DNA of 64,000 nt from Solimonas_A sp052035235 (GTDB lineage: Bacteria; Pseudomonadota; Gammaproteobacteria; Nevskiales; Nevskiaceae), in assembly GCA_052035235.1 (NCBI GenBank), contig JBPOHT010000031.1, positions 1 through 64,000 on the forward strand. Direction: 5' to 3'. Both the position numbers and the translations under genes were made by a program. Positions 46,632 through 54,258 of this stretch are shown piece by piece; position 1 is the stretch's first letter; each line of letters begins with the position of its first letter. Below the pieces are notes generated by a model. The model worked only from the letters and a program-made list of their open reading frames with translations. It did not search any database and was not told where the DNA came from.

Positions 46632-48976
46632 AGCTCTGCCGAACGCAGCCGCAGAGCATTGGCCACGACCGACACGGATGACAGGCTCATCGCCGCACTG
46701 GCGAGCATCGGCGACAGCAGCAGGCCAAAAAATGGATACAGCACACCGGCAGCGATGGGCACGCCCAGGGCGTTGTAGACGAAGGCCAAGAACAGGTTCT
46801 GGCGGATGTTGCGCATCGTGGCGCGGGACAGTGCTACGCCTCTTACGATGCCGCGCAGGTCACCCTTGAGCAGGGTCACGCCAGCCGACTGCATGGCCAC
46901 ATCCGTGCCCGTGCCCATCGCGATGCCGACGTCGGCCGCGCTCAGTGCGGGAGCATCGTTGACGCCGTCGCCCGCCATGGCGACGCGGCGGCCTTCGCGC
47001 CGCAGGCGCTGTACGACGCTTGCCTTGTCCTGCGGCAGGACGTCGGCGATGACCTCGTCAATGCCAAGCTCCTGCGCGACCGCGCGCGCAGTGCGCTCGT
47101 TGTCTCCGGTCAGCATCACGATCCGCAGACCGGCCGCCTTCAGCGTCGTGACCGCCTCGGGTGTGGAGGCTTTGATCGCATCAGCGATGGCGAGGATGCC
47201 GGCGGGCCGGCCGTCAATGGCCACGAACACCGCGGTTTGTCCCTTGAGCCGGGCCAGCTCCGCGGGGCTGATCAGCGCTTCGGTTGGGACCTGTCGAGCT
47301 TCCATCAGGCGCCGGTTGCCCACCAGGACCTTGTGGTCGCCAACGGTCGCCCAGACGCCGAGTCCGGGGTCAGACCCGAAGTCCGAGAGGGGCGGCTTGG
47401 TGCCCGAGGCTCGTTGCGCGGCCGCTTCGACGATCGCACGGCCCAGGGGGTGTTCGCTGAGCGACTCCGTGGCGGCGGCCAGGGAAAGCACCTCAGCTTC
47501 GGAAAACCTGCCGACGGGCAATACCGAGCGCAAGCTGGGCCTGCCTTCGGTCAGGGTGCCGGTCTTGTCTACGACCAGCGTGTCGATCTTTTCCAGGCGC
47601 TCCAGGGCGGCTGCGTCCTTGATCAGGACACCGCCTTGCGCGCCACGACCGATCCCGACCATCACCGACATCGGAGTCGCGAGGCCCAGCGCACAGGGGC
47701 AGGCAATGATCAGCACGGACACGGCGACGACCAGGGCCGTGGCCAACTGGGGCGGGGGGCCGACCAGCGCCCAGATCCCAGCGGCGGCCACGGCCACGGC
47801 GATGACCGTCGGCACGAACCAGGCCGAGACGACGTCGGCGAGGCGCTGGATCGGCGCACGCGACCGTTGCGCGTCGGCGACCATCTGCACGATTTGGGCG
47901 AGCAGAGTGTCCTTGCCGACGCGGGCGGCGCGCACGAGCAAACTGCCACGGCCGTTGATCGTGCCCCCGGTGACGCTACCCCCCGCCTGCTTGCGAACCG
48001 GATCGGGTTCACCGGTGATCATCGATTCGTCGACATGGCTCTCGCCTTCGACCACTTCGGCGTCGACCGGAATCTTCTCGCCAGGCCGCACCCGTAGGCG
48101 GTCGCCCGTTTGCAGGTGCCGTGCGTCCACGTCCGCCTCGTTCCCCTGGTCGTCGACTCGGTGGGCGGTCTTGGGCGCCAGTTCGAGCAGGGAGCGAATA
48201 GCACTGGAGGTTTGCGAGCGTGCGCGCAGTTCCAGGACCTGTCCCAGCAGCACCAGCACCGTGATGACCGCTGCGGCCTCGAAGTAGAGCGGCACCGCAC
48301 CGCCGGCCATGCGAAACGTCTCGGGCAGCAATCCCGGAACCAGGGTCGCCACGATACTGAAGGCGTATGCCGCGCCGATGCCCAACGCAATGAGCGTAAA
48401 CATGTTGAGGCTGCGCTGACGGATCGACTGCCAGCCCCGGACGAAGAAGGGGGCGCCCGCCCAGAGAACCACCGGCGAGGCCAGGAAGAGCTGGCTCCAG
48501 CTCCATACTCCATGTCCCATGCGGCGCATCAGGTCCAGGCCCGGCACGAACTCGGCCATCGACAGCACCAGCAAAGGCAAGGTCAGCACAAGGCCGATGC
48601 GAAAGCGCCGGCGCATCTGCCGCAGTTCGCTGTCGTCCTGCTCCAGCGACGGCGCTTCCGGCTCCAGAGCCATGCCGCACTTCGGGCAGTTTCCGGGGCC
48701 TGGCTGGCGCACCTCCGGGTGCATGGGGCAGGTGTAGATCCCGCCGCGATCGAGCGACTGAGCATGCGGGGGAGCGACATGATCCGGGGCCTGCGACGGC
48801 GGCGCCAGATACGGGGCGGGATCGGCGATGAACTTTTGCCGGCAGCGCTCGCTGCAGAACACGAAGACCTTGTCCTGGAATTCGTGACGCAGCGCGGTCA
48901 CCCGGTTCACCTTCATGCCGCAAACCGGATCGCGTGCCATCGGCGTGTTTCCGGAGTCTCCACAGCAGTCGCTCAT
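46613..48976 (-). CDS. Cu(I)/Ag(I) P1B-type ATPase with YHS and heavy-metal-binding N-terminus
   Basis: 787 aa from ATG 48976 (GGAGGA upstream). N-terminus: YHS-like domain MARDPVCGMKVNR with CSERCRQKF, then a HMBD YTCPMHPEVRQPGPGNCPKCG, in place of HMA domains. Eight membrane helices; CPC in IIACPCALGLATP, phosphorylation DKTGTLTEG, hinge MAGDGVNDAPAL. Pumps monovalent copper/silver from cytoplasm to periplasm. The architecture resembles SilP-type pumps. Seventeen bases after the cytochrome-SnoaL gene. Confidence 0.92.
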   Translation of the reverse strand: MSDCCGDSGNTPMARDPVCGMKVNRVTALRHEFQDKVFVFCSERCRQKFIADPAPYLAPPSQAPDHVAPPHAQSLDRGGIYTCPMHPEVRQPGPGNCPKCGMALEPEAPSLEQDDSELRQMRRRFRIGLVLTLPLLVLSMAEFVPGLDLMRRMGHGVWSWSQLFLASPVVLWAGAPFFVRGWQSIRQRSLNMFTLIALGIGAAYAFSIVATLVPGLLPETFRMAGGAVPLYFEAAAVITVLVLLGQVLELRARSQTSSAIRSLLELAPKTAHRVDDQGNEADVDARHLQTGDRLRVRPGEKIPVDAEVVEGESHVDESMITGEPDPVRKQAGGSVTGGTINGRGSLLVRAARVGKDTLLAQIVQMVADAQRSRAPIQRLADVVSAWFVPTVIAVAVAAAGIWALVGPPPQLATALVVAVSVLIIACPCALGLATPMSVMVGIGRGAQGGVLIKDAAALERLEKIDTLVVDKTGTLTEGRPSLRSVLPVGRFSEAEVLSLAAATESLSEHPLGRAIVEAAAQRASGTKPPLSDFGSDPGLGVWATVGDHKVLVGNRRLMEARQVPTEALISPAELARLKGQTAVFVAIDGRPAGILAIADAIKASTPEAVTTLKAAGLRIVMLTGDNERTARAVAQELGIDEVIADVLPQDKASVVQRLRREGRRVAMAGDGVNDAPALSAADVGIAMGTGTDVAMQSAGVTLLKGDLRGIVRGVALSRATMRNIRQNLFLAFVYNALGVPIAAGVLYPFFGLLLSPMLASAAMSLSSVSVVANALRLRSAELWPEAT

Positions 48977-48993
48977 CGCCTTGTCCTCCGTGT

Positions 48994-50061
48994 TCAGGCC
49001 GAAGGGCCCGCGACAGCGGCGTAGTCCTGCGAGGACCAATGGACATGTTGGACCCGCCAGCCCTGGGGTGTCTTCCGCAGCAGGATGGTCTCGGTGCTCA
49101 GCACATCGATAGGCCGGCCTTTGGAGGACTGTCCGCGGATGCGGTACTCCGAGTTGACCCAGGCACTGTCGCCGCTGCTACCGGAAACGCGCTTGAGCAG
49201 ATCGACCTTCGAGGCCTTGAGGAAGGCCGCATCTGCCCCGGCGTGCAAGGCCAGGAACTCGTCACGCGAGCGCTCGGCACCGCCGCCCTCGTAGACCAGC
49301 AGGTCGTCGGTAAGCCAGTACGAGAGGACAGCCCGATCGCCAGCCCTCAAGGCCGATCGGAAGGCTTCCACGGCCTTCTCGGCGTCCGGCGCGGCCGATC
49401 CAGCCTCCGGCATCGGCATTTGCGACATGTCCATGCCGCCATGGCCGCCGTGAGCGTCGCCGCCTGACTGAGGCGCCGCAGCCGGCGCCGCGTCGTGATC
49501 CATGCCCGAATCACCTTCGCCCCGCGAAGTAAGGATCTGGTACTGCTCCGGCGTCAGCGAGGGCAGCTTCTGGAGGAACGCCACCATCGCCCAGATGCGC
49601 TGATCGTCGTGCGTGGCACCCCAGGCCGGCATCGCGGTCATCTTCAGGCCATGCTTGATGATCCAGAACTGGCGGGCAGCGCTGGCCTTCTCGTCGCCGT
49701 GGTCGTGCTCATCCTGTCCTTCCCCGTGCATGCCGGCCGGCATGGCCAGATTGGGGGGCTTCGGATATAGGCCGATCGACATGTCCGACTCGGCCTTCCC
49801 GGGCTTCAGGTGACAGCTGGCACACATGTCGTTGTAGTCCGCGCCGCCGGCCAGCAGCATCTGCGAGTCATCGAGGGCGGGCACCAATATGTCCTTGGTG
49901 CGGGCGGCGATCGAACGCTCGCGCAGGGTCTCCAGGGCCAAGTAGACCGGCTTGGTGTGAGCGTCATCGGCGCCGATGGGATAGGCCCCGGAGTAGATGA
50001 AGCCGATGGCGCCGAGTACGCCGACTACCAATAGCAGGAGCAGGGGTTTGAGGAATTTCAT
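48994..50061 (-). CDS. cytochrome c - SnoaL/DUF4440 fusion protein
   Basis: 355 aa from ATG 50061. Membrane anchor (LLLLLVVGVLGAIGFIY), a mono-haem cytochrome c with CASCH at 80-84 and a probable axial Met in TAMPAWG (about 143), a His/Asp/Met linker (HDHGDEKAS; HGGHGGMDMSQMPMPE), and a C-terminal NTF2-like domain (about 228-350: VEAFRSALRAGDRAVLSYWLTDD, GWRVQHVHWSSQDY). Periplasmic. It may pass electrons from or to the multicopper oxidase encoded just upstream, or help copper oxidation. Confidence 0.8.
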   Translation of the reverse strand: MKFLKPLLLLLVVGVLGAIGFIYSGAYPIGADDAHTKPVYLALETLRERSIAARTKDILVPALDDSQMLLAGGADYNDMCASCHLKPGKAESDMSIGLYPKPPNLAMPAGMHGEGQDEHDHGDEKASAARQFWIIKHGLKMTAMPAWGATHDDQRIWAMVAFLQKLPSLTPEQYQILTSRGEGDSGMDHDAAPAAAPQSGGDAHGGHGGMDMSQMPMPEAGSAAPDAEKAVEAFRSALRAGDRAVLSYWLTDDLLVYEGGGAERSRDEFLALHAGADAAFLKASKVDLLKRVSGSSGDSAWVNSEYRIRGQSSKGRPIDVLSTETILLRKTPQGWRVQHVHWSSQDYAAVAGPSA

Positions 50062-50079
50062 AACCAGGCCTTTGGGAGA

Positions 50080-51516
50080 TCAGCCGCCGTGTTGGGAGTG
50101 GTCCATCTTCGGCATGGTCGGCGTCGTTGCCGGCTCCTGCCGCGGTCCATACGGATCGCGCCGCGGGGGATTGCCGAATTCGGGATCGCTGGAGATGCGC
50201 CTTGCGATCTTGCCCGGTGGATTGCGGTACCAGCCCGGATCGCGATAGTCCCCGGCCGGTTGGTTGTCGCGCACCTTCACGACCGTGAACATGCCGCCCA
50301 TCTCGATGGGGCCATACAGTCCTTCGCCGGTCATCATTGGCAGCGTGTTTTCAGGGCCCTTCAGGCCCATGGCCACATGGCCGCCGTGCTCGGCCATGCC
50401 GTAGCGGCCCATAGCACCGTAGCCGGGCAGCATCTTGCGGATATCGGCTTCCACGCCGGACTGATCGACTCCCACCAGGTTGGGAATGCCGTGCCCCATC
50501 GGCCCCATCGTGTGATGCGACATATGGCAGTGGAAGGCCCAGTCGCCAGGCTCGGTAGCGACGAACTCGATATCGCGGATCTGCCCAACGCCCACGATCT
50601 CGGTCACCTCGCGGCGCCACTGTGCTTCCGGCCAACGACCGCCGTCCGAACCGGTGACCCAGAACGGATTGCTGTGCAGGTGGATCGGGTGATTCCACAT
50701 CGACAGGTTGGCGATCCGGATGCGCGCTCGCTCGCCGGTGCGCATCACCAGGTTTTCGATTGCCGGGAAGGTCTTGCTGTTGAAGGTCCACAGATCGAAG
50801 TCCTGCATGATGCTGGGATCGGGGCGATAGGTGCCCGGATGCAGCGCCCAGTTGTGCAGCAGGAAGGTGTAGTCGCGATCGATCTGGACGCCTTCGCCGT
50901 TCTTCGGATGGATGATGAACATGCCCATCATGCCGAACGCCATCTGCGTCATTTCGTCGGCGTGCGGGTGGTACATGTGTGAGCCGTGCTGCTTGAGCGT
51001 GTACTCGTAGACGAAGGTCTCGCCCGGCTGGATGTGAGGCTGGTTCAGACCGCCGACGCCGTCGAAACCATTGGGAAGATCGATGCCATGCCAGTGCACG
51101 CTGGTTGGTTCGCCCAGCCGGTTGGTGACGAAGATGCGAACGCGGTCGCCCTCGACGGCTTCGATCGTCGGCCCCGGGGTCGTCCCGTTGTAGCCCCAGC
51201 ACTTGGCTCGGGAACCCGGCGCGAACTCGTGCTCGATCTCCTCGGCGACCAGGTGGAATTCCTTGACGCCGCCTTTCATCTTGTACGGCAAGGTCCAGCC
51301 GTTGAGCGTGCGCACCGGCAGGTAGCCCTGAGGATGCCGCTTGATCGTGGAGGGCACCTTCAGCCCAGGGGCCGGGGTTTTGGCGGCCTCGGCTCCGCTC
51401 ATCCCGGGCATGTCGGCCATGTTGTGGCCGTCGTGCTGGGCGAGGGCGGGAGCGCTGGCCAGAAGGCCAGCGCCACTCGCGCCCATCATCTGCAGCAGGT
51501 CGCGTCGTGTGACCAT
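50080..51516 (-). CDS. CopA-type multicopper oxidase (copper resistance)
   Basis: 478 aa from ATG 51516, overlapping the upstream stop by one base. Tat-like signal TRRDLLQMMGASGAGLLASAPALA. Copper motifs: HWHGID, HMYHPHADEM, HPIHLHSNPFW and HCHMSHHTMGPMG. A Met/His patch (HDGHNMADMPGMSG) is near the N-terminus. Oxidises Cu(I) to the less toxic Cu(II) in the periplasm. Exported folded through Tat. 18 bases ahead of the cytochrome gene. Confidence 0.9.
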   Translation of the reverse strand: MVTRRDLLQMMGASGAGLLASAPALAQHDGHNMADMPGMSGAEAAKTPAPGLKVPSTIKRHPQGYLPVRTLNGWTLPYKMKGGVKEFHLVAEEIEHEFAPGSRAKCWGYNGTTPGPTIEAVEGDRVRIFVTNRLGEPTSVHWHGIDLPNGFDGVGGLNQPHIQPGETFVYEYTLKQHGSHMYHPHADEMTQMAFGMMGMFIIHPKNGEGVQIDRDYTFLLHNWALHPGTYRPDPSIMQDFDLWTFNSKTFPAIENLVMRTGERARIRIANLSMWNHPIHLHSNPFWVTGSDGGRWPEAQWRREVTEIVGVGQIRDIEFVATEPGDWAFHCHMSHHTMGPMGHGIPNLVGVDQSGVEADIRKMLPGYGAMGRYGMAEHGGHVAMGLKGPENTLPMMTGEGLYGPIEMGGMFTVVKVRDNQPAGDYRDPGWYRNPPGKIARRISSDPEFGNPPRRDPYGPRQEPATTPTMPKMDHSQHGG

Positions 51517-51830
51517 CAGTGGCCCCCGTGACCGTCGGCAGGCGGCTTGGCGCTACCCGACTTCTGATCCATGCCCTTCATCTGGGAATGGTCCATGCCG
51601 CCCATACCGTCGGCCGGCTTCTTCTGGCCCATGCACTTCTCGTGCATCGCCTTCATCACCGGGTCGTTCATGTCCATCTTCGACATGTCCATGTTCTTCA
51701 TCGAGGCGCAATCGGGGCCGGCCTTCGCGGCGGCGGCTTCCTTGGCGTGCTCGGCCGGATCGTGGGCCCAGCTGCCCTGCGCAAACAGAACGGCGGCGGC
51801 AACCAGGGTGCTGCGGAAAAGTGTGTTCAT
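51516..51830 (-). CDS. Met/His-rich periplasmic protein
   Basis: 104 aa from ATG 51830. Signal peptide to GSWA. Mature part: DCASMKNMDMSKMDMNDPVM, KCMGQKK and MGGMDHSQMKGMDQKSG, ending HGGH. Repeated MxxM and HxxM sites suit Cu(I)/Cu(II) binding, in the style of PcoE/CopK-like scavengers. TGATG overlap with the multicopper oxidase gene implies coupled translation and perhaps direct metal handover. Confidence 0.7.
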   Translation of the reverse strand: MNTLFRSTLVAAAVLFAQGSWAHDPAEHAKEAAAAKAGPDCASMKNMDMSKMDMNDPVMKAMHEKCMGQKKPADGMGGMDHSQMKGMDQKSGSAKPPADGHGGH

Positions 51831-51880
51831 CGTGAAACTCCTACGTGAGAAACGCCGGGGGGCGTCGGGGGGAAAAGGTT

Positions 51881-53587
51881 TCAGTGGACATGCGGCTGCT
51901 CCTGGATCACGGGCTGCTCGATATCCTTGCGCCGCTTAGGCGGCGCCGGCGTTTCGTGCTTCATGCCGGGCATCGGCATGTCGCCCATGTCGTGGTCGCC
52001 GCTTTGGGCGTCCTTGGCGGGAGTGGAGGTTTGGTCGTGCTGGCTGTGGTCCATCGGCGTCGTCGGACCCTTGCCAGGCTTCATGCCTTCCATCCCTTCC
52101 ATATCGTCCATGCCTTCCATGCCCGGCATGCCCATCTTCGAGTGGTCCATGCCCGGCATTGCGTGGCTGGAGTGGTCCATCGCAGCAGCACCCTTGGGGC
52201 GCGTCAGCTCAGCCGGATCGAGCGTCGCCTCGACCGGCTGGTCGCTGCTGGGCAGCCTGCGCCCCACGGCCTGGGTGAGTTCGGCGCGGGCGATCCAGTA
52301 GTCCCGCACGGCTTCCAGGTAACCGGCATAGGCTTCGTACTCCTGCTGCTTGGCGACGAGCAGTTCGAAGATGCCGACCAACATGTAGTTGACCTCTTCC
52401 TGCATGCGGGCCACGACGGCCTCGCGCTGCGGGATCAGGGCATCGCGGTAGCGCTCCGCCCGGGTCTTGGCCGAAACGAGCTTGGCGTAGGCCAGCTTCA
52501 CCTCGTTGCCGCTGTCGAGAACCGCCTCGTCGAGACTGGCCTCGGCCTGGGCGAGCGAGGCCTGCGCCGCCGCGACGCGACCGCCGCCCCAGTTGAAGAT
52601 CGGCAGTTCCAACTCCAGGGTGGGACCGACGTTGATGGAGCCGTCAAAATCCTTTTCGCGTTCCGCGCCGATCTGGATGCCATTGATGAGGCGGATGCGG
52701 CGCTCCAGTCCGAAGCGAGCAGCCAGGGCTTCGGCGTTCTTGCGGGCGCCAGCGACATCCAGGCGCGACTCGGCGGCGAGCTTCGTCAGCGCGTCGAGCT
52801 CGTCTTCGCGGGGCAGGGGTTCGGCCAAGCGGGCTTCGAGTGCCCAGACGTCCTGGGAGGATGAGAGACCCATCAAGCGGTGCAGCTTGCTGCGTGCCTC
52901 GATGGCCTCGGCTCGTGCGGCGAGGGCGTCAAGTTCTGCTTGGCTGGCGGAAGCTTGTTCCATGGCCAGCTCGCGGCGGTTGATGTTGCCGGCCTCGAAG
53001 AAGCGCTGTCCGAGATCCGCCGAGGCGCGTGCGGCGTTCGCGACGGCCTCGCGCATCTGTGCCAGCTGCTCGGCACCCACCGCCTCGTAGTAGGCCCCCT
53101 CGACGTCGCTCGCCAAATTCAGGGTCCTGGAGGCAAGCGACAGCTTGGCGCTTTCGAACTGCGCACCGGCAAAGCGGGAGTTGGCAGGCAGGAACAGCAG
53201 GTTGACGAAATTCACGGCGATGCCGAGCGTCAGGCTGGCATTGGCAGCCGTGGAGTCGCCGGGCGAGAGGCGCACCGCGCTCAGGACCGGATTGGCCAGG
53301 CGTCCGGCGTCATAAACCTGGGCCGCGGCGAAACCCAGTTCGGCCGTATCCCGGCGCAAGCCAGGATTGTTGAGCAGCGCCAACTGGACCGCGATCTCCG
53401 GGGTCAGCGGCCGGTCCAGCGCCTGACGGGTAAAGGCGGCCGCATCGCCGCCATTCGGCGACGGTCGACCATGCGAGCGGGTGAGGTCCGCGACATCGGA
53501 CCGTCCCCAGTCCGCAGGAATGCTCGCGCAGCCACTGAGCAGCGCTGCGGAAAGCGCCGGTACATAGAGATATTTTCGGGGAACCAC
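51881..53587 (-). CDS. TolC-family outer-membrane lipoprotein with a Met/His-rich C-terminal tail
   Basis: 568 aa from GTG 53587 (GGAGG eight bases upstream); this start gives a lipoprotein signal with LLSGC. The OEP core spans about 50-445 (LTPEIAVQLALLNNPGLRRD; coiled coils). From residue 470 to the end a 99-residue tail carries clustered MDHS, GMEGMDDMEGMEGM, MPMPGMKH and a final HVH. TolC channels normally end in a short periplasmic tail. The tail should face the periplasm and bind copper, perhaps feeding the channel. No CBA adaptor or pump gene is adjacent. Confidence 0.8.
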   Translation of the reverse strand: MVPRKYLYVPALSAALLSGCASIPADWGRSDVADLTRSHGRPSPNGGDAAAFTRQALDRPLTPEIAVQLALLNNPGLRRDTAELGFAAAQVYDAGRLANPVLSAVRLSPGDSTAANASLTLGIAVNFVNLLFLPANSRFAGAQFESAKLSLASRTLNLASDVEGAYYEAVGAEQLAQMREAVANAARASADLGQRFFEAGNINRRELAMEQASASQAELDALAARAEAIEARSKLHRLMGLSSSQDVWALEARLAEPLPREDELDALTKLAAESRLDVAGARKNAEALAARFGLERRIRLINGIQIGAEREKDFDGSINVGPTLELELPIFNWGGGRVAAAQASLAQAEASLDEAVLDSGNEVKLAYAKLVSAKTRAERYRDALIPQREAVVARMQEEVNYMLVGIFELLVAKQQEYEAYAGYLEAVRDYWIARAELTQAVGRRLPSSDQPVEATLDPAELTRPKGAAAMDHSSHAMPGMDHSKMGMPGMEGMDDMEGMEGMKPGKGPTTPMDHSQHDQTSTPAKDAQSGDHDMGDMPMPGMKHETPAPPKRRKDIEQPVIQEQPHVH

Positions 53588-53691
53588 AAATCCTCCCAGG
53601 AATCCATGAGCGTTGTTCCGCGGCGCTCGGGCCACGGCATAGCCACGGGGTTGCGGGCAGGGGTCACCTGCGCCGCAAACGCGGCTTCAAC

Positions 53692-54129
53692 TCAGGACAT
53701 ACTGGGGGGACGGATCAGGGCGAGGATATGCGCGCCCGAGGGCGCGACAGACGCCGGAGCGGCGTGCTGACTCCCGACGGGAATGTCGAGAGTGGAGGGA
53801 GAGAAGACAGCAGCGACACCGGGGCAGGCGCCGCTACAGCCGACCTTGGCACAGTCGCAGCCGCACTCGCAGCCAGGGACCTTGATAGCTTTGGTCTCGC
53901 CATCGGCGGCGGCCATCATATGGCCGGCGTGTTCTGCCTGCTGCTGCATCATCGCCGCGTGGTCGTGATGCATGGCCGCATGATCCGCCGGCATTGCCTG
54001 TGCGGCCGGAGCCGGCATCGAGCCCGGCGGGTGCCTGCAGGACATGCCCACGATGCCGGCCATCGCCTGGAACGAGAACGTCCAGGCGAGCAGTACGGCC
54101 AGAAAGGGCTTGAGCAGGCGCATCGTCAT
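53692..54129 (-). CDS. CopL-like exported Cys/His/Met protein
   Basis: 145 aa from ATG 54129 (a second ATG at 54123). Signal peptide ending FQAMA. Mature ligands: MPADHAAMHHDHAAMMQQQ and a Cys cluster GCECGCDCAKVGCSGAC (about residues 86-102). Like CopL, it leads a copAB-type operon. First gene of the ten-gene minus-strand copper operon; an inverted repeat lies directly before its start. Confidence 0.65.
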   Translation of the reverse strand: MTMRLLKPFLAVLLAWTFSFQAMAGIVGMSCRHPPGSMPAPAAQAMPADHAAMHHDHAAMMQQQAEHAGHMMAAADGETKAIKVPGCECGCDCAKVGCSGACPGVAAVFSPSTLDIPVGSQHAAPASVAPSGAHILALIRPPSMS

Positions 54130-54134
54130 AGTGT

Positions 54135-54160
54135 CTTACCAGCGCTTAGTCGCTGGCAAG
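54135..54160 (-). promoter_or_regulatory. 26-base inverted repeat before the copper operon
   Basis: On the minus strand: CTTGCCAGCG, six bases, CGCTGGTAAG; ten-base arms with one mismatch, ending five bases before the first start codon. A dyad at this place could be a repressor/activator site or an mRNA hairpin over the ribosome site. It is not a CueR or CopR box that I know. Confidence 0.45.
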
Positions 54161-54225
54161 TGGGGAAAGTTCATCATCTGCCTGAATAATAAAGGCTTGA
54201 GTCTGGAGCCGACTCTGGGGTTATA

Positions 54226-54251
54226 GGGCCCGAGCTTGCTCGCCCGGGCCC
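54226..54251 (-). terminator. hairpin after the TonB receptor gene
   Basis: Stem GGGCCCG / CGGGCCC with an inner AGC/GCT pair, eight bases past the receptor stop. No U-run, so termination is only suggested. Confidence 0.35.
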
Positions 54252-54258
54252 CATTGCG

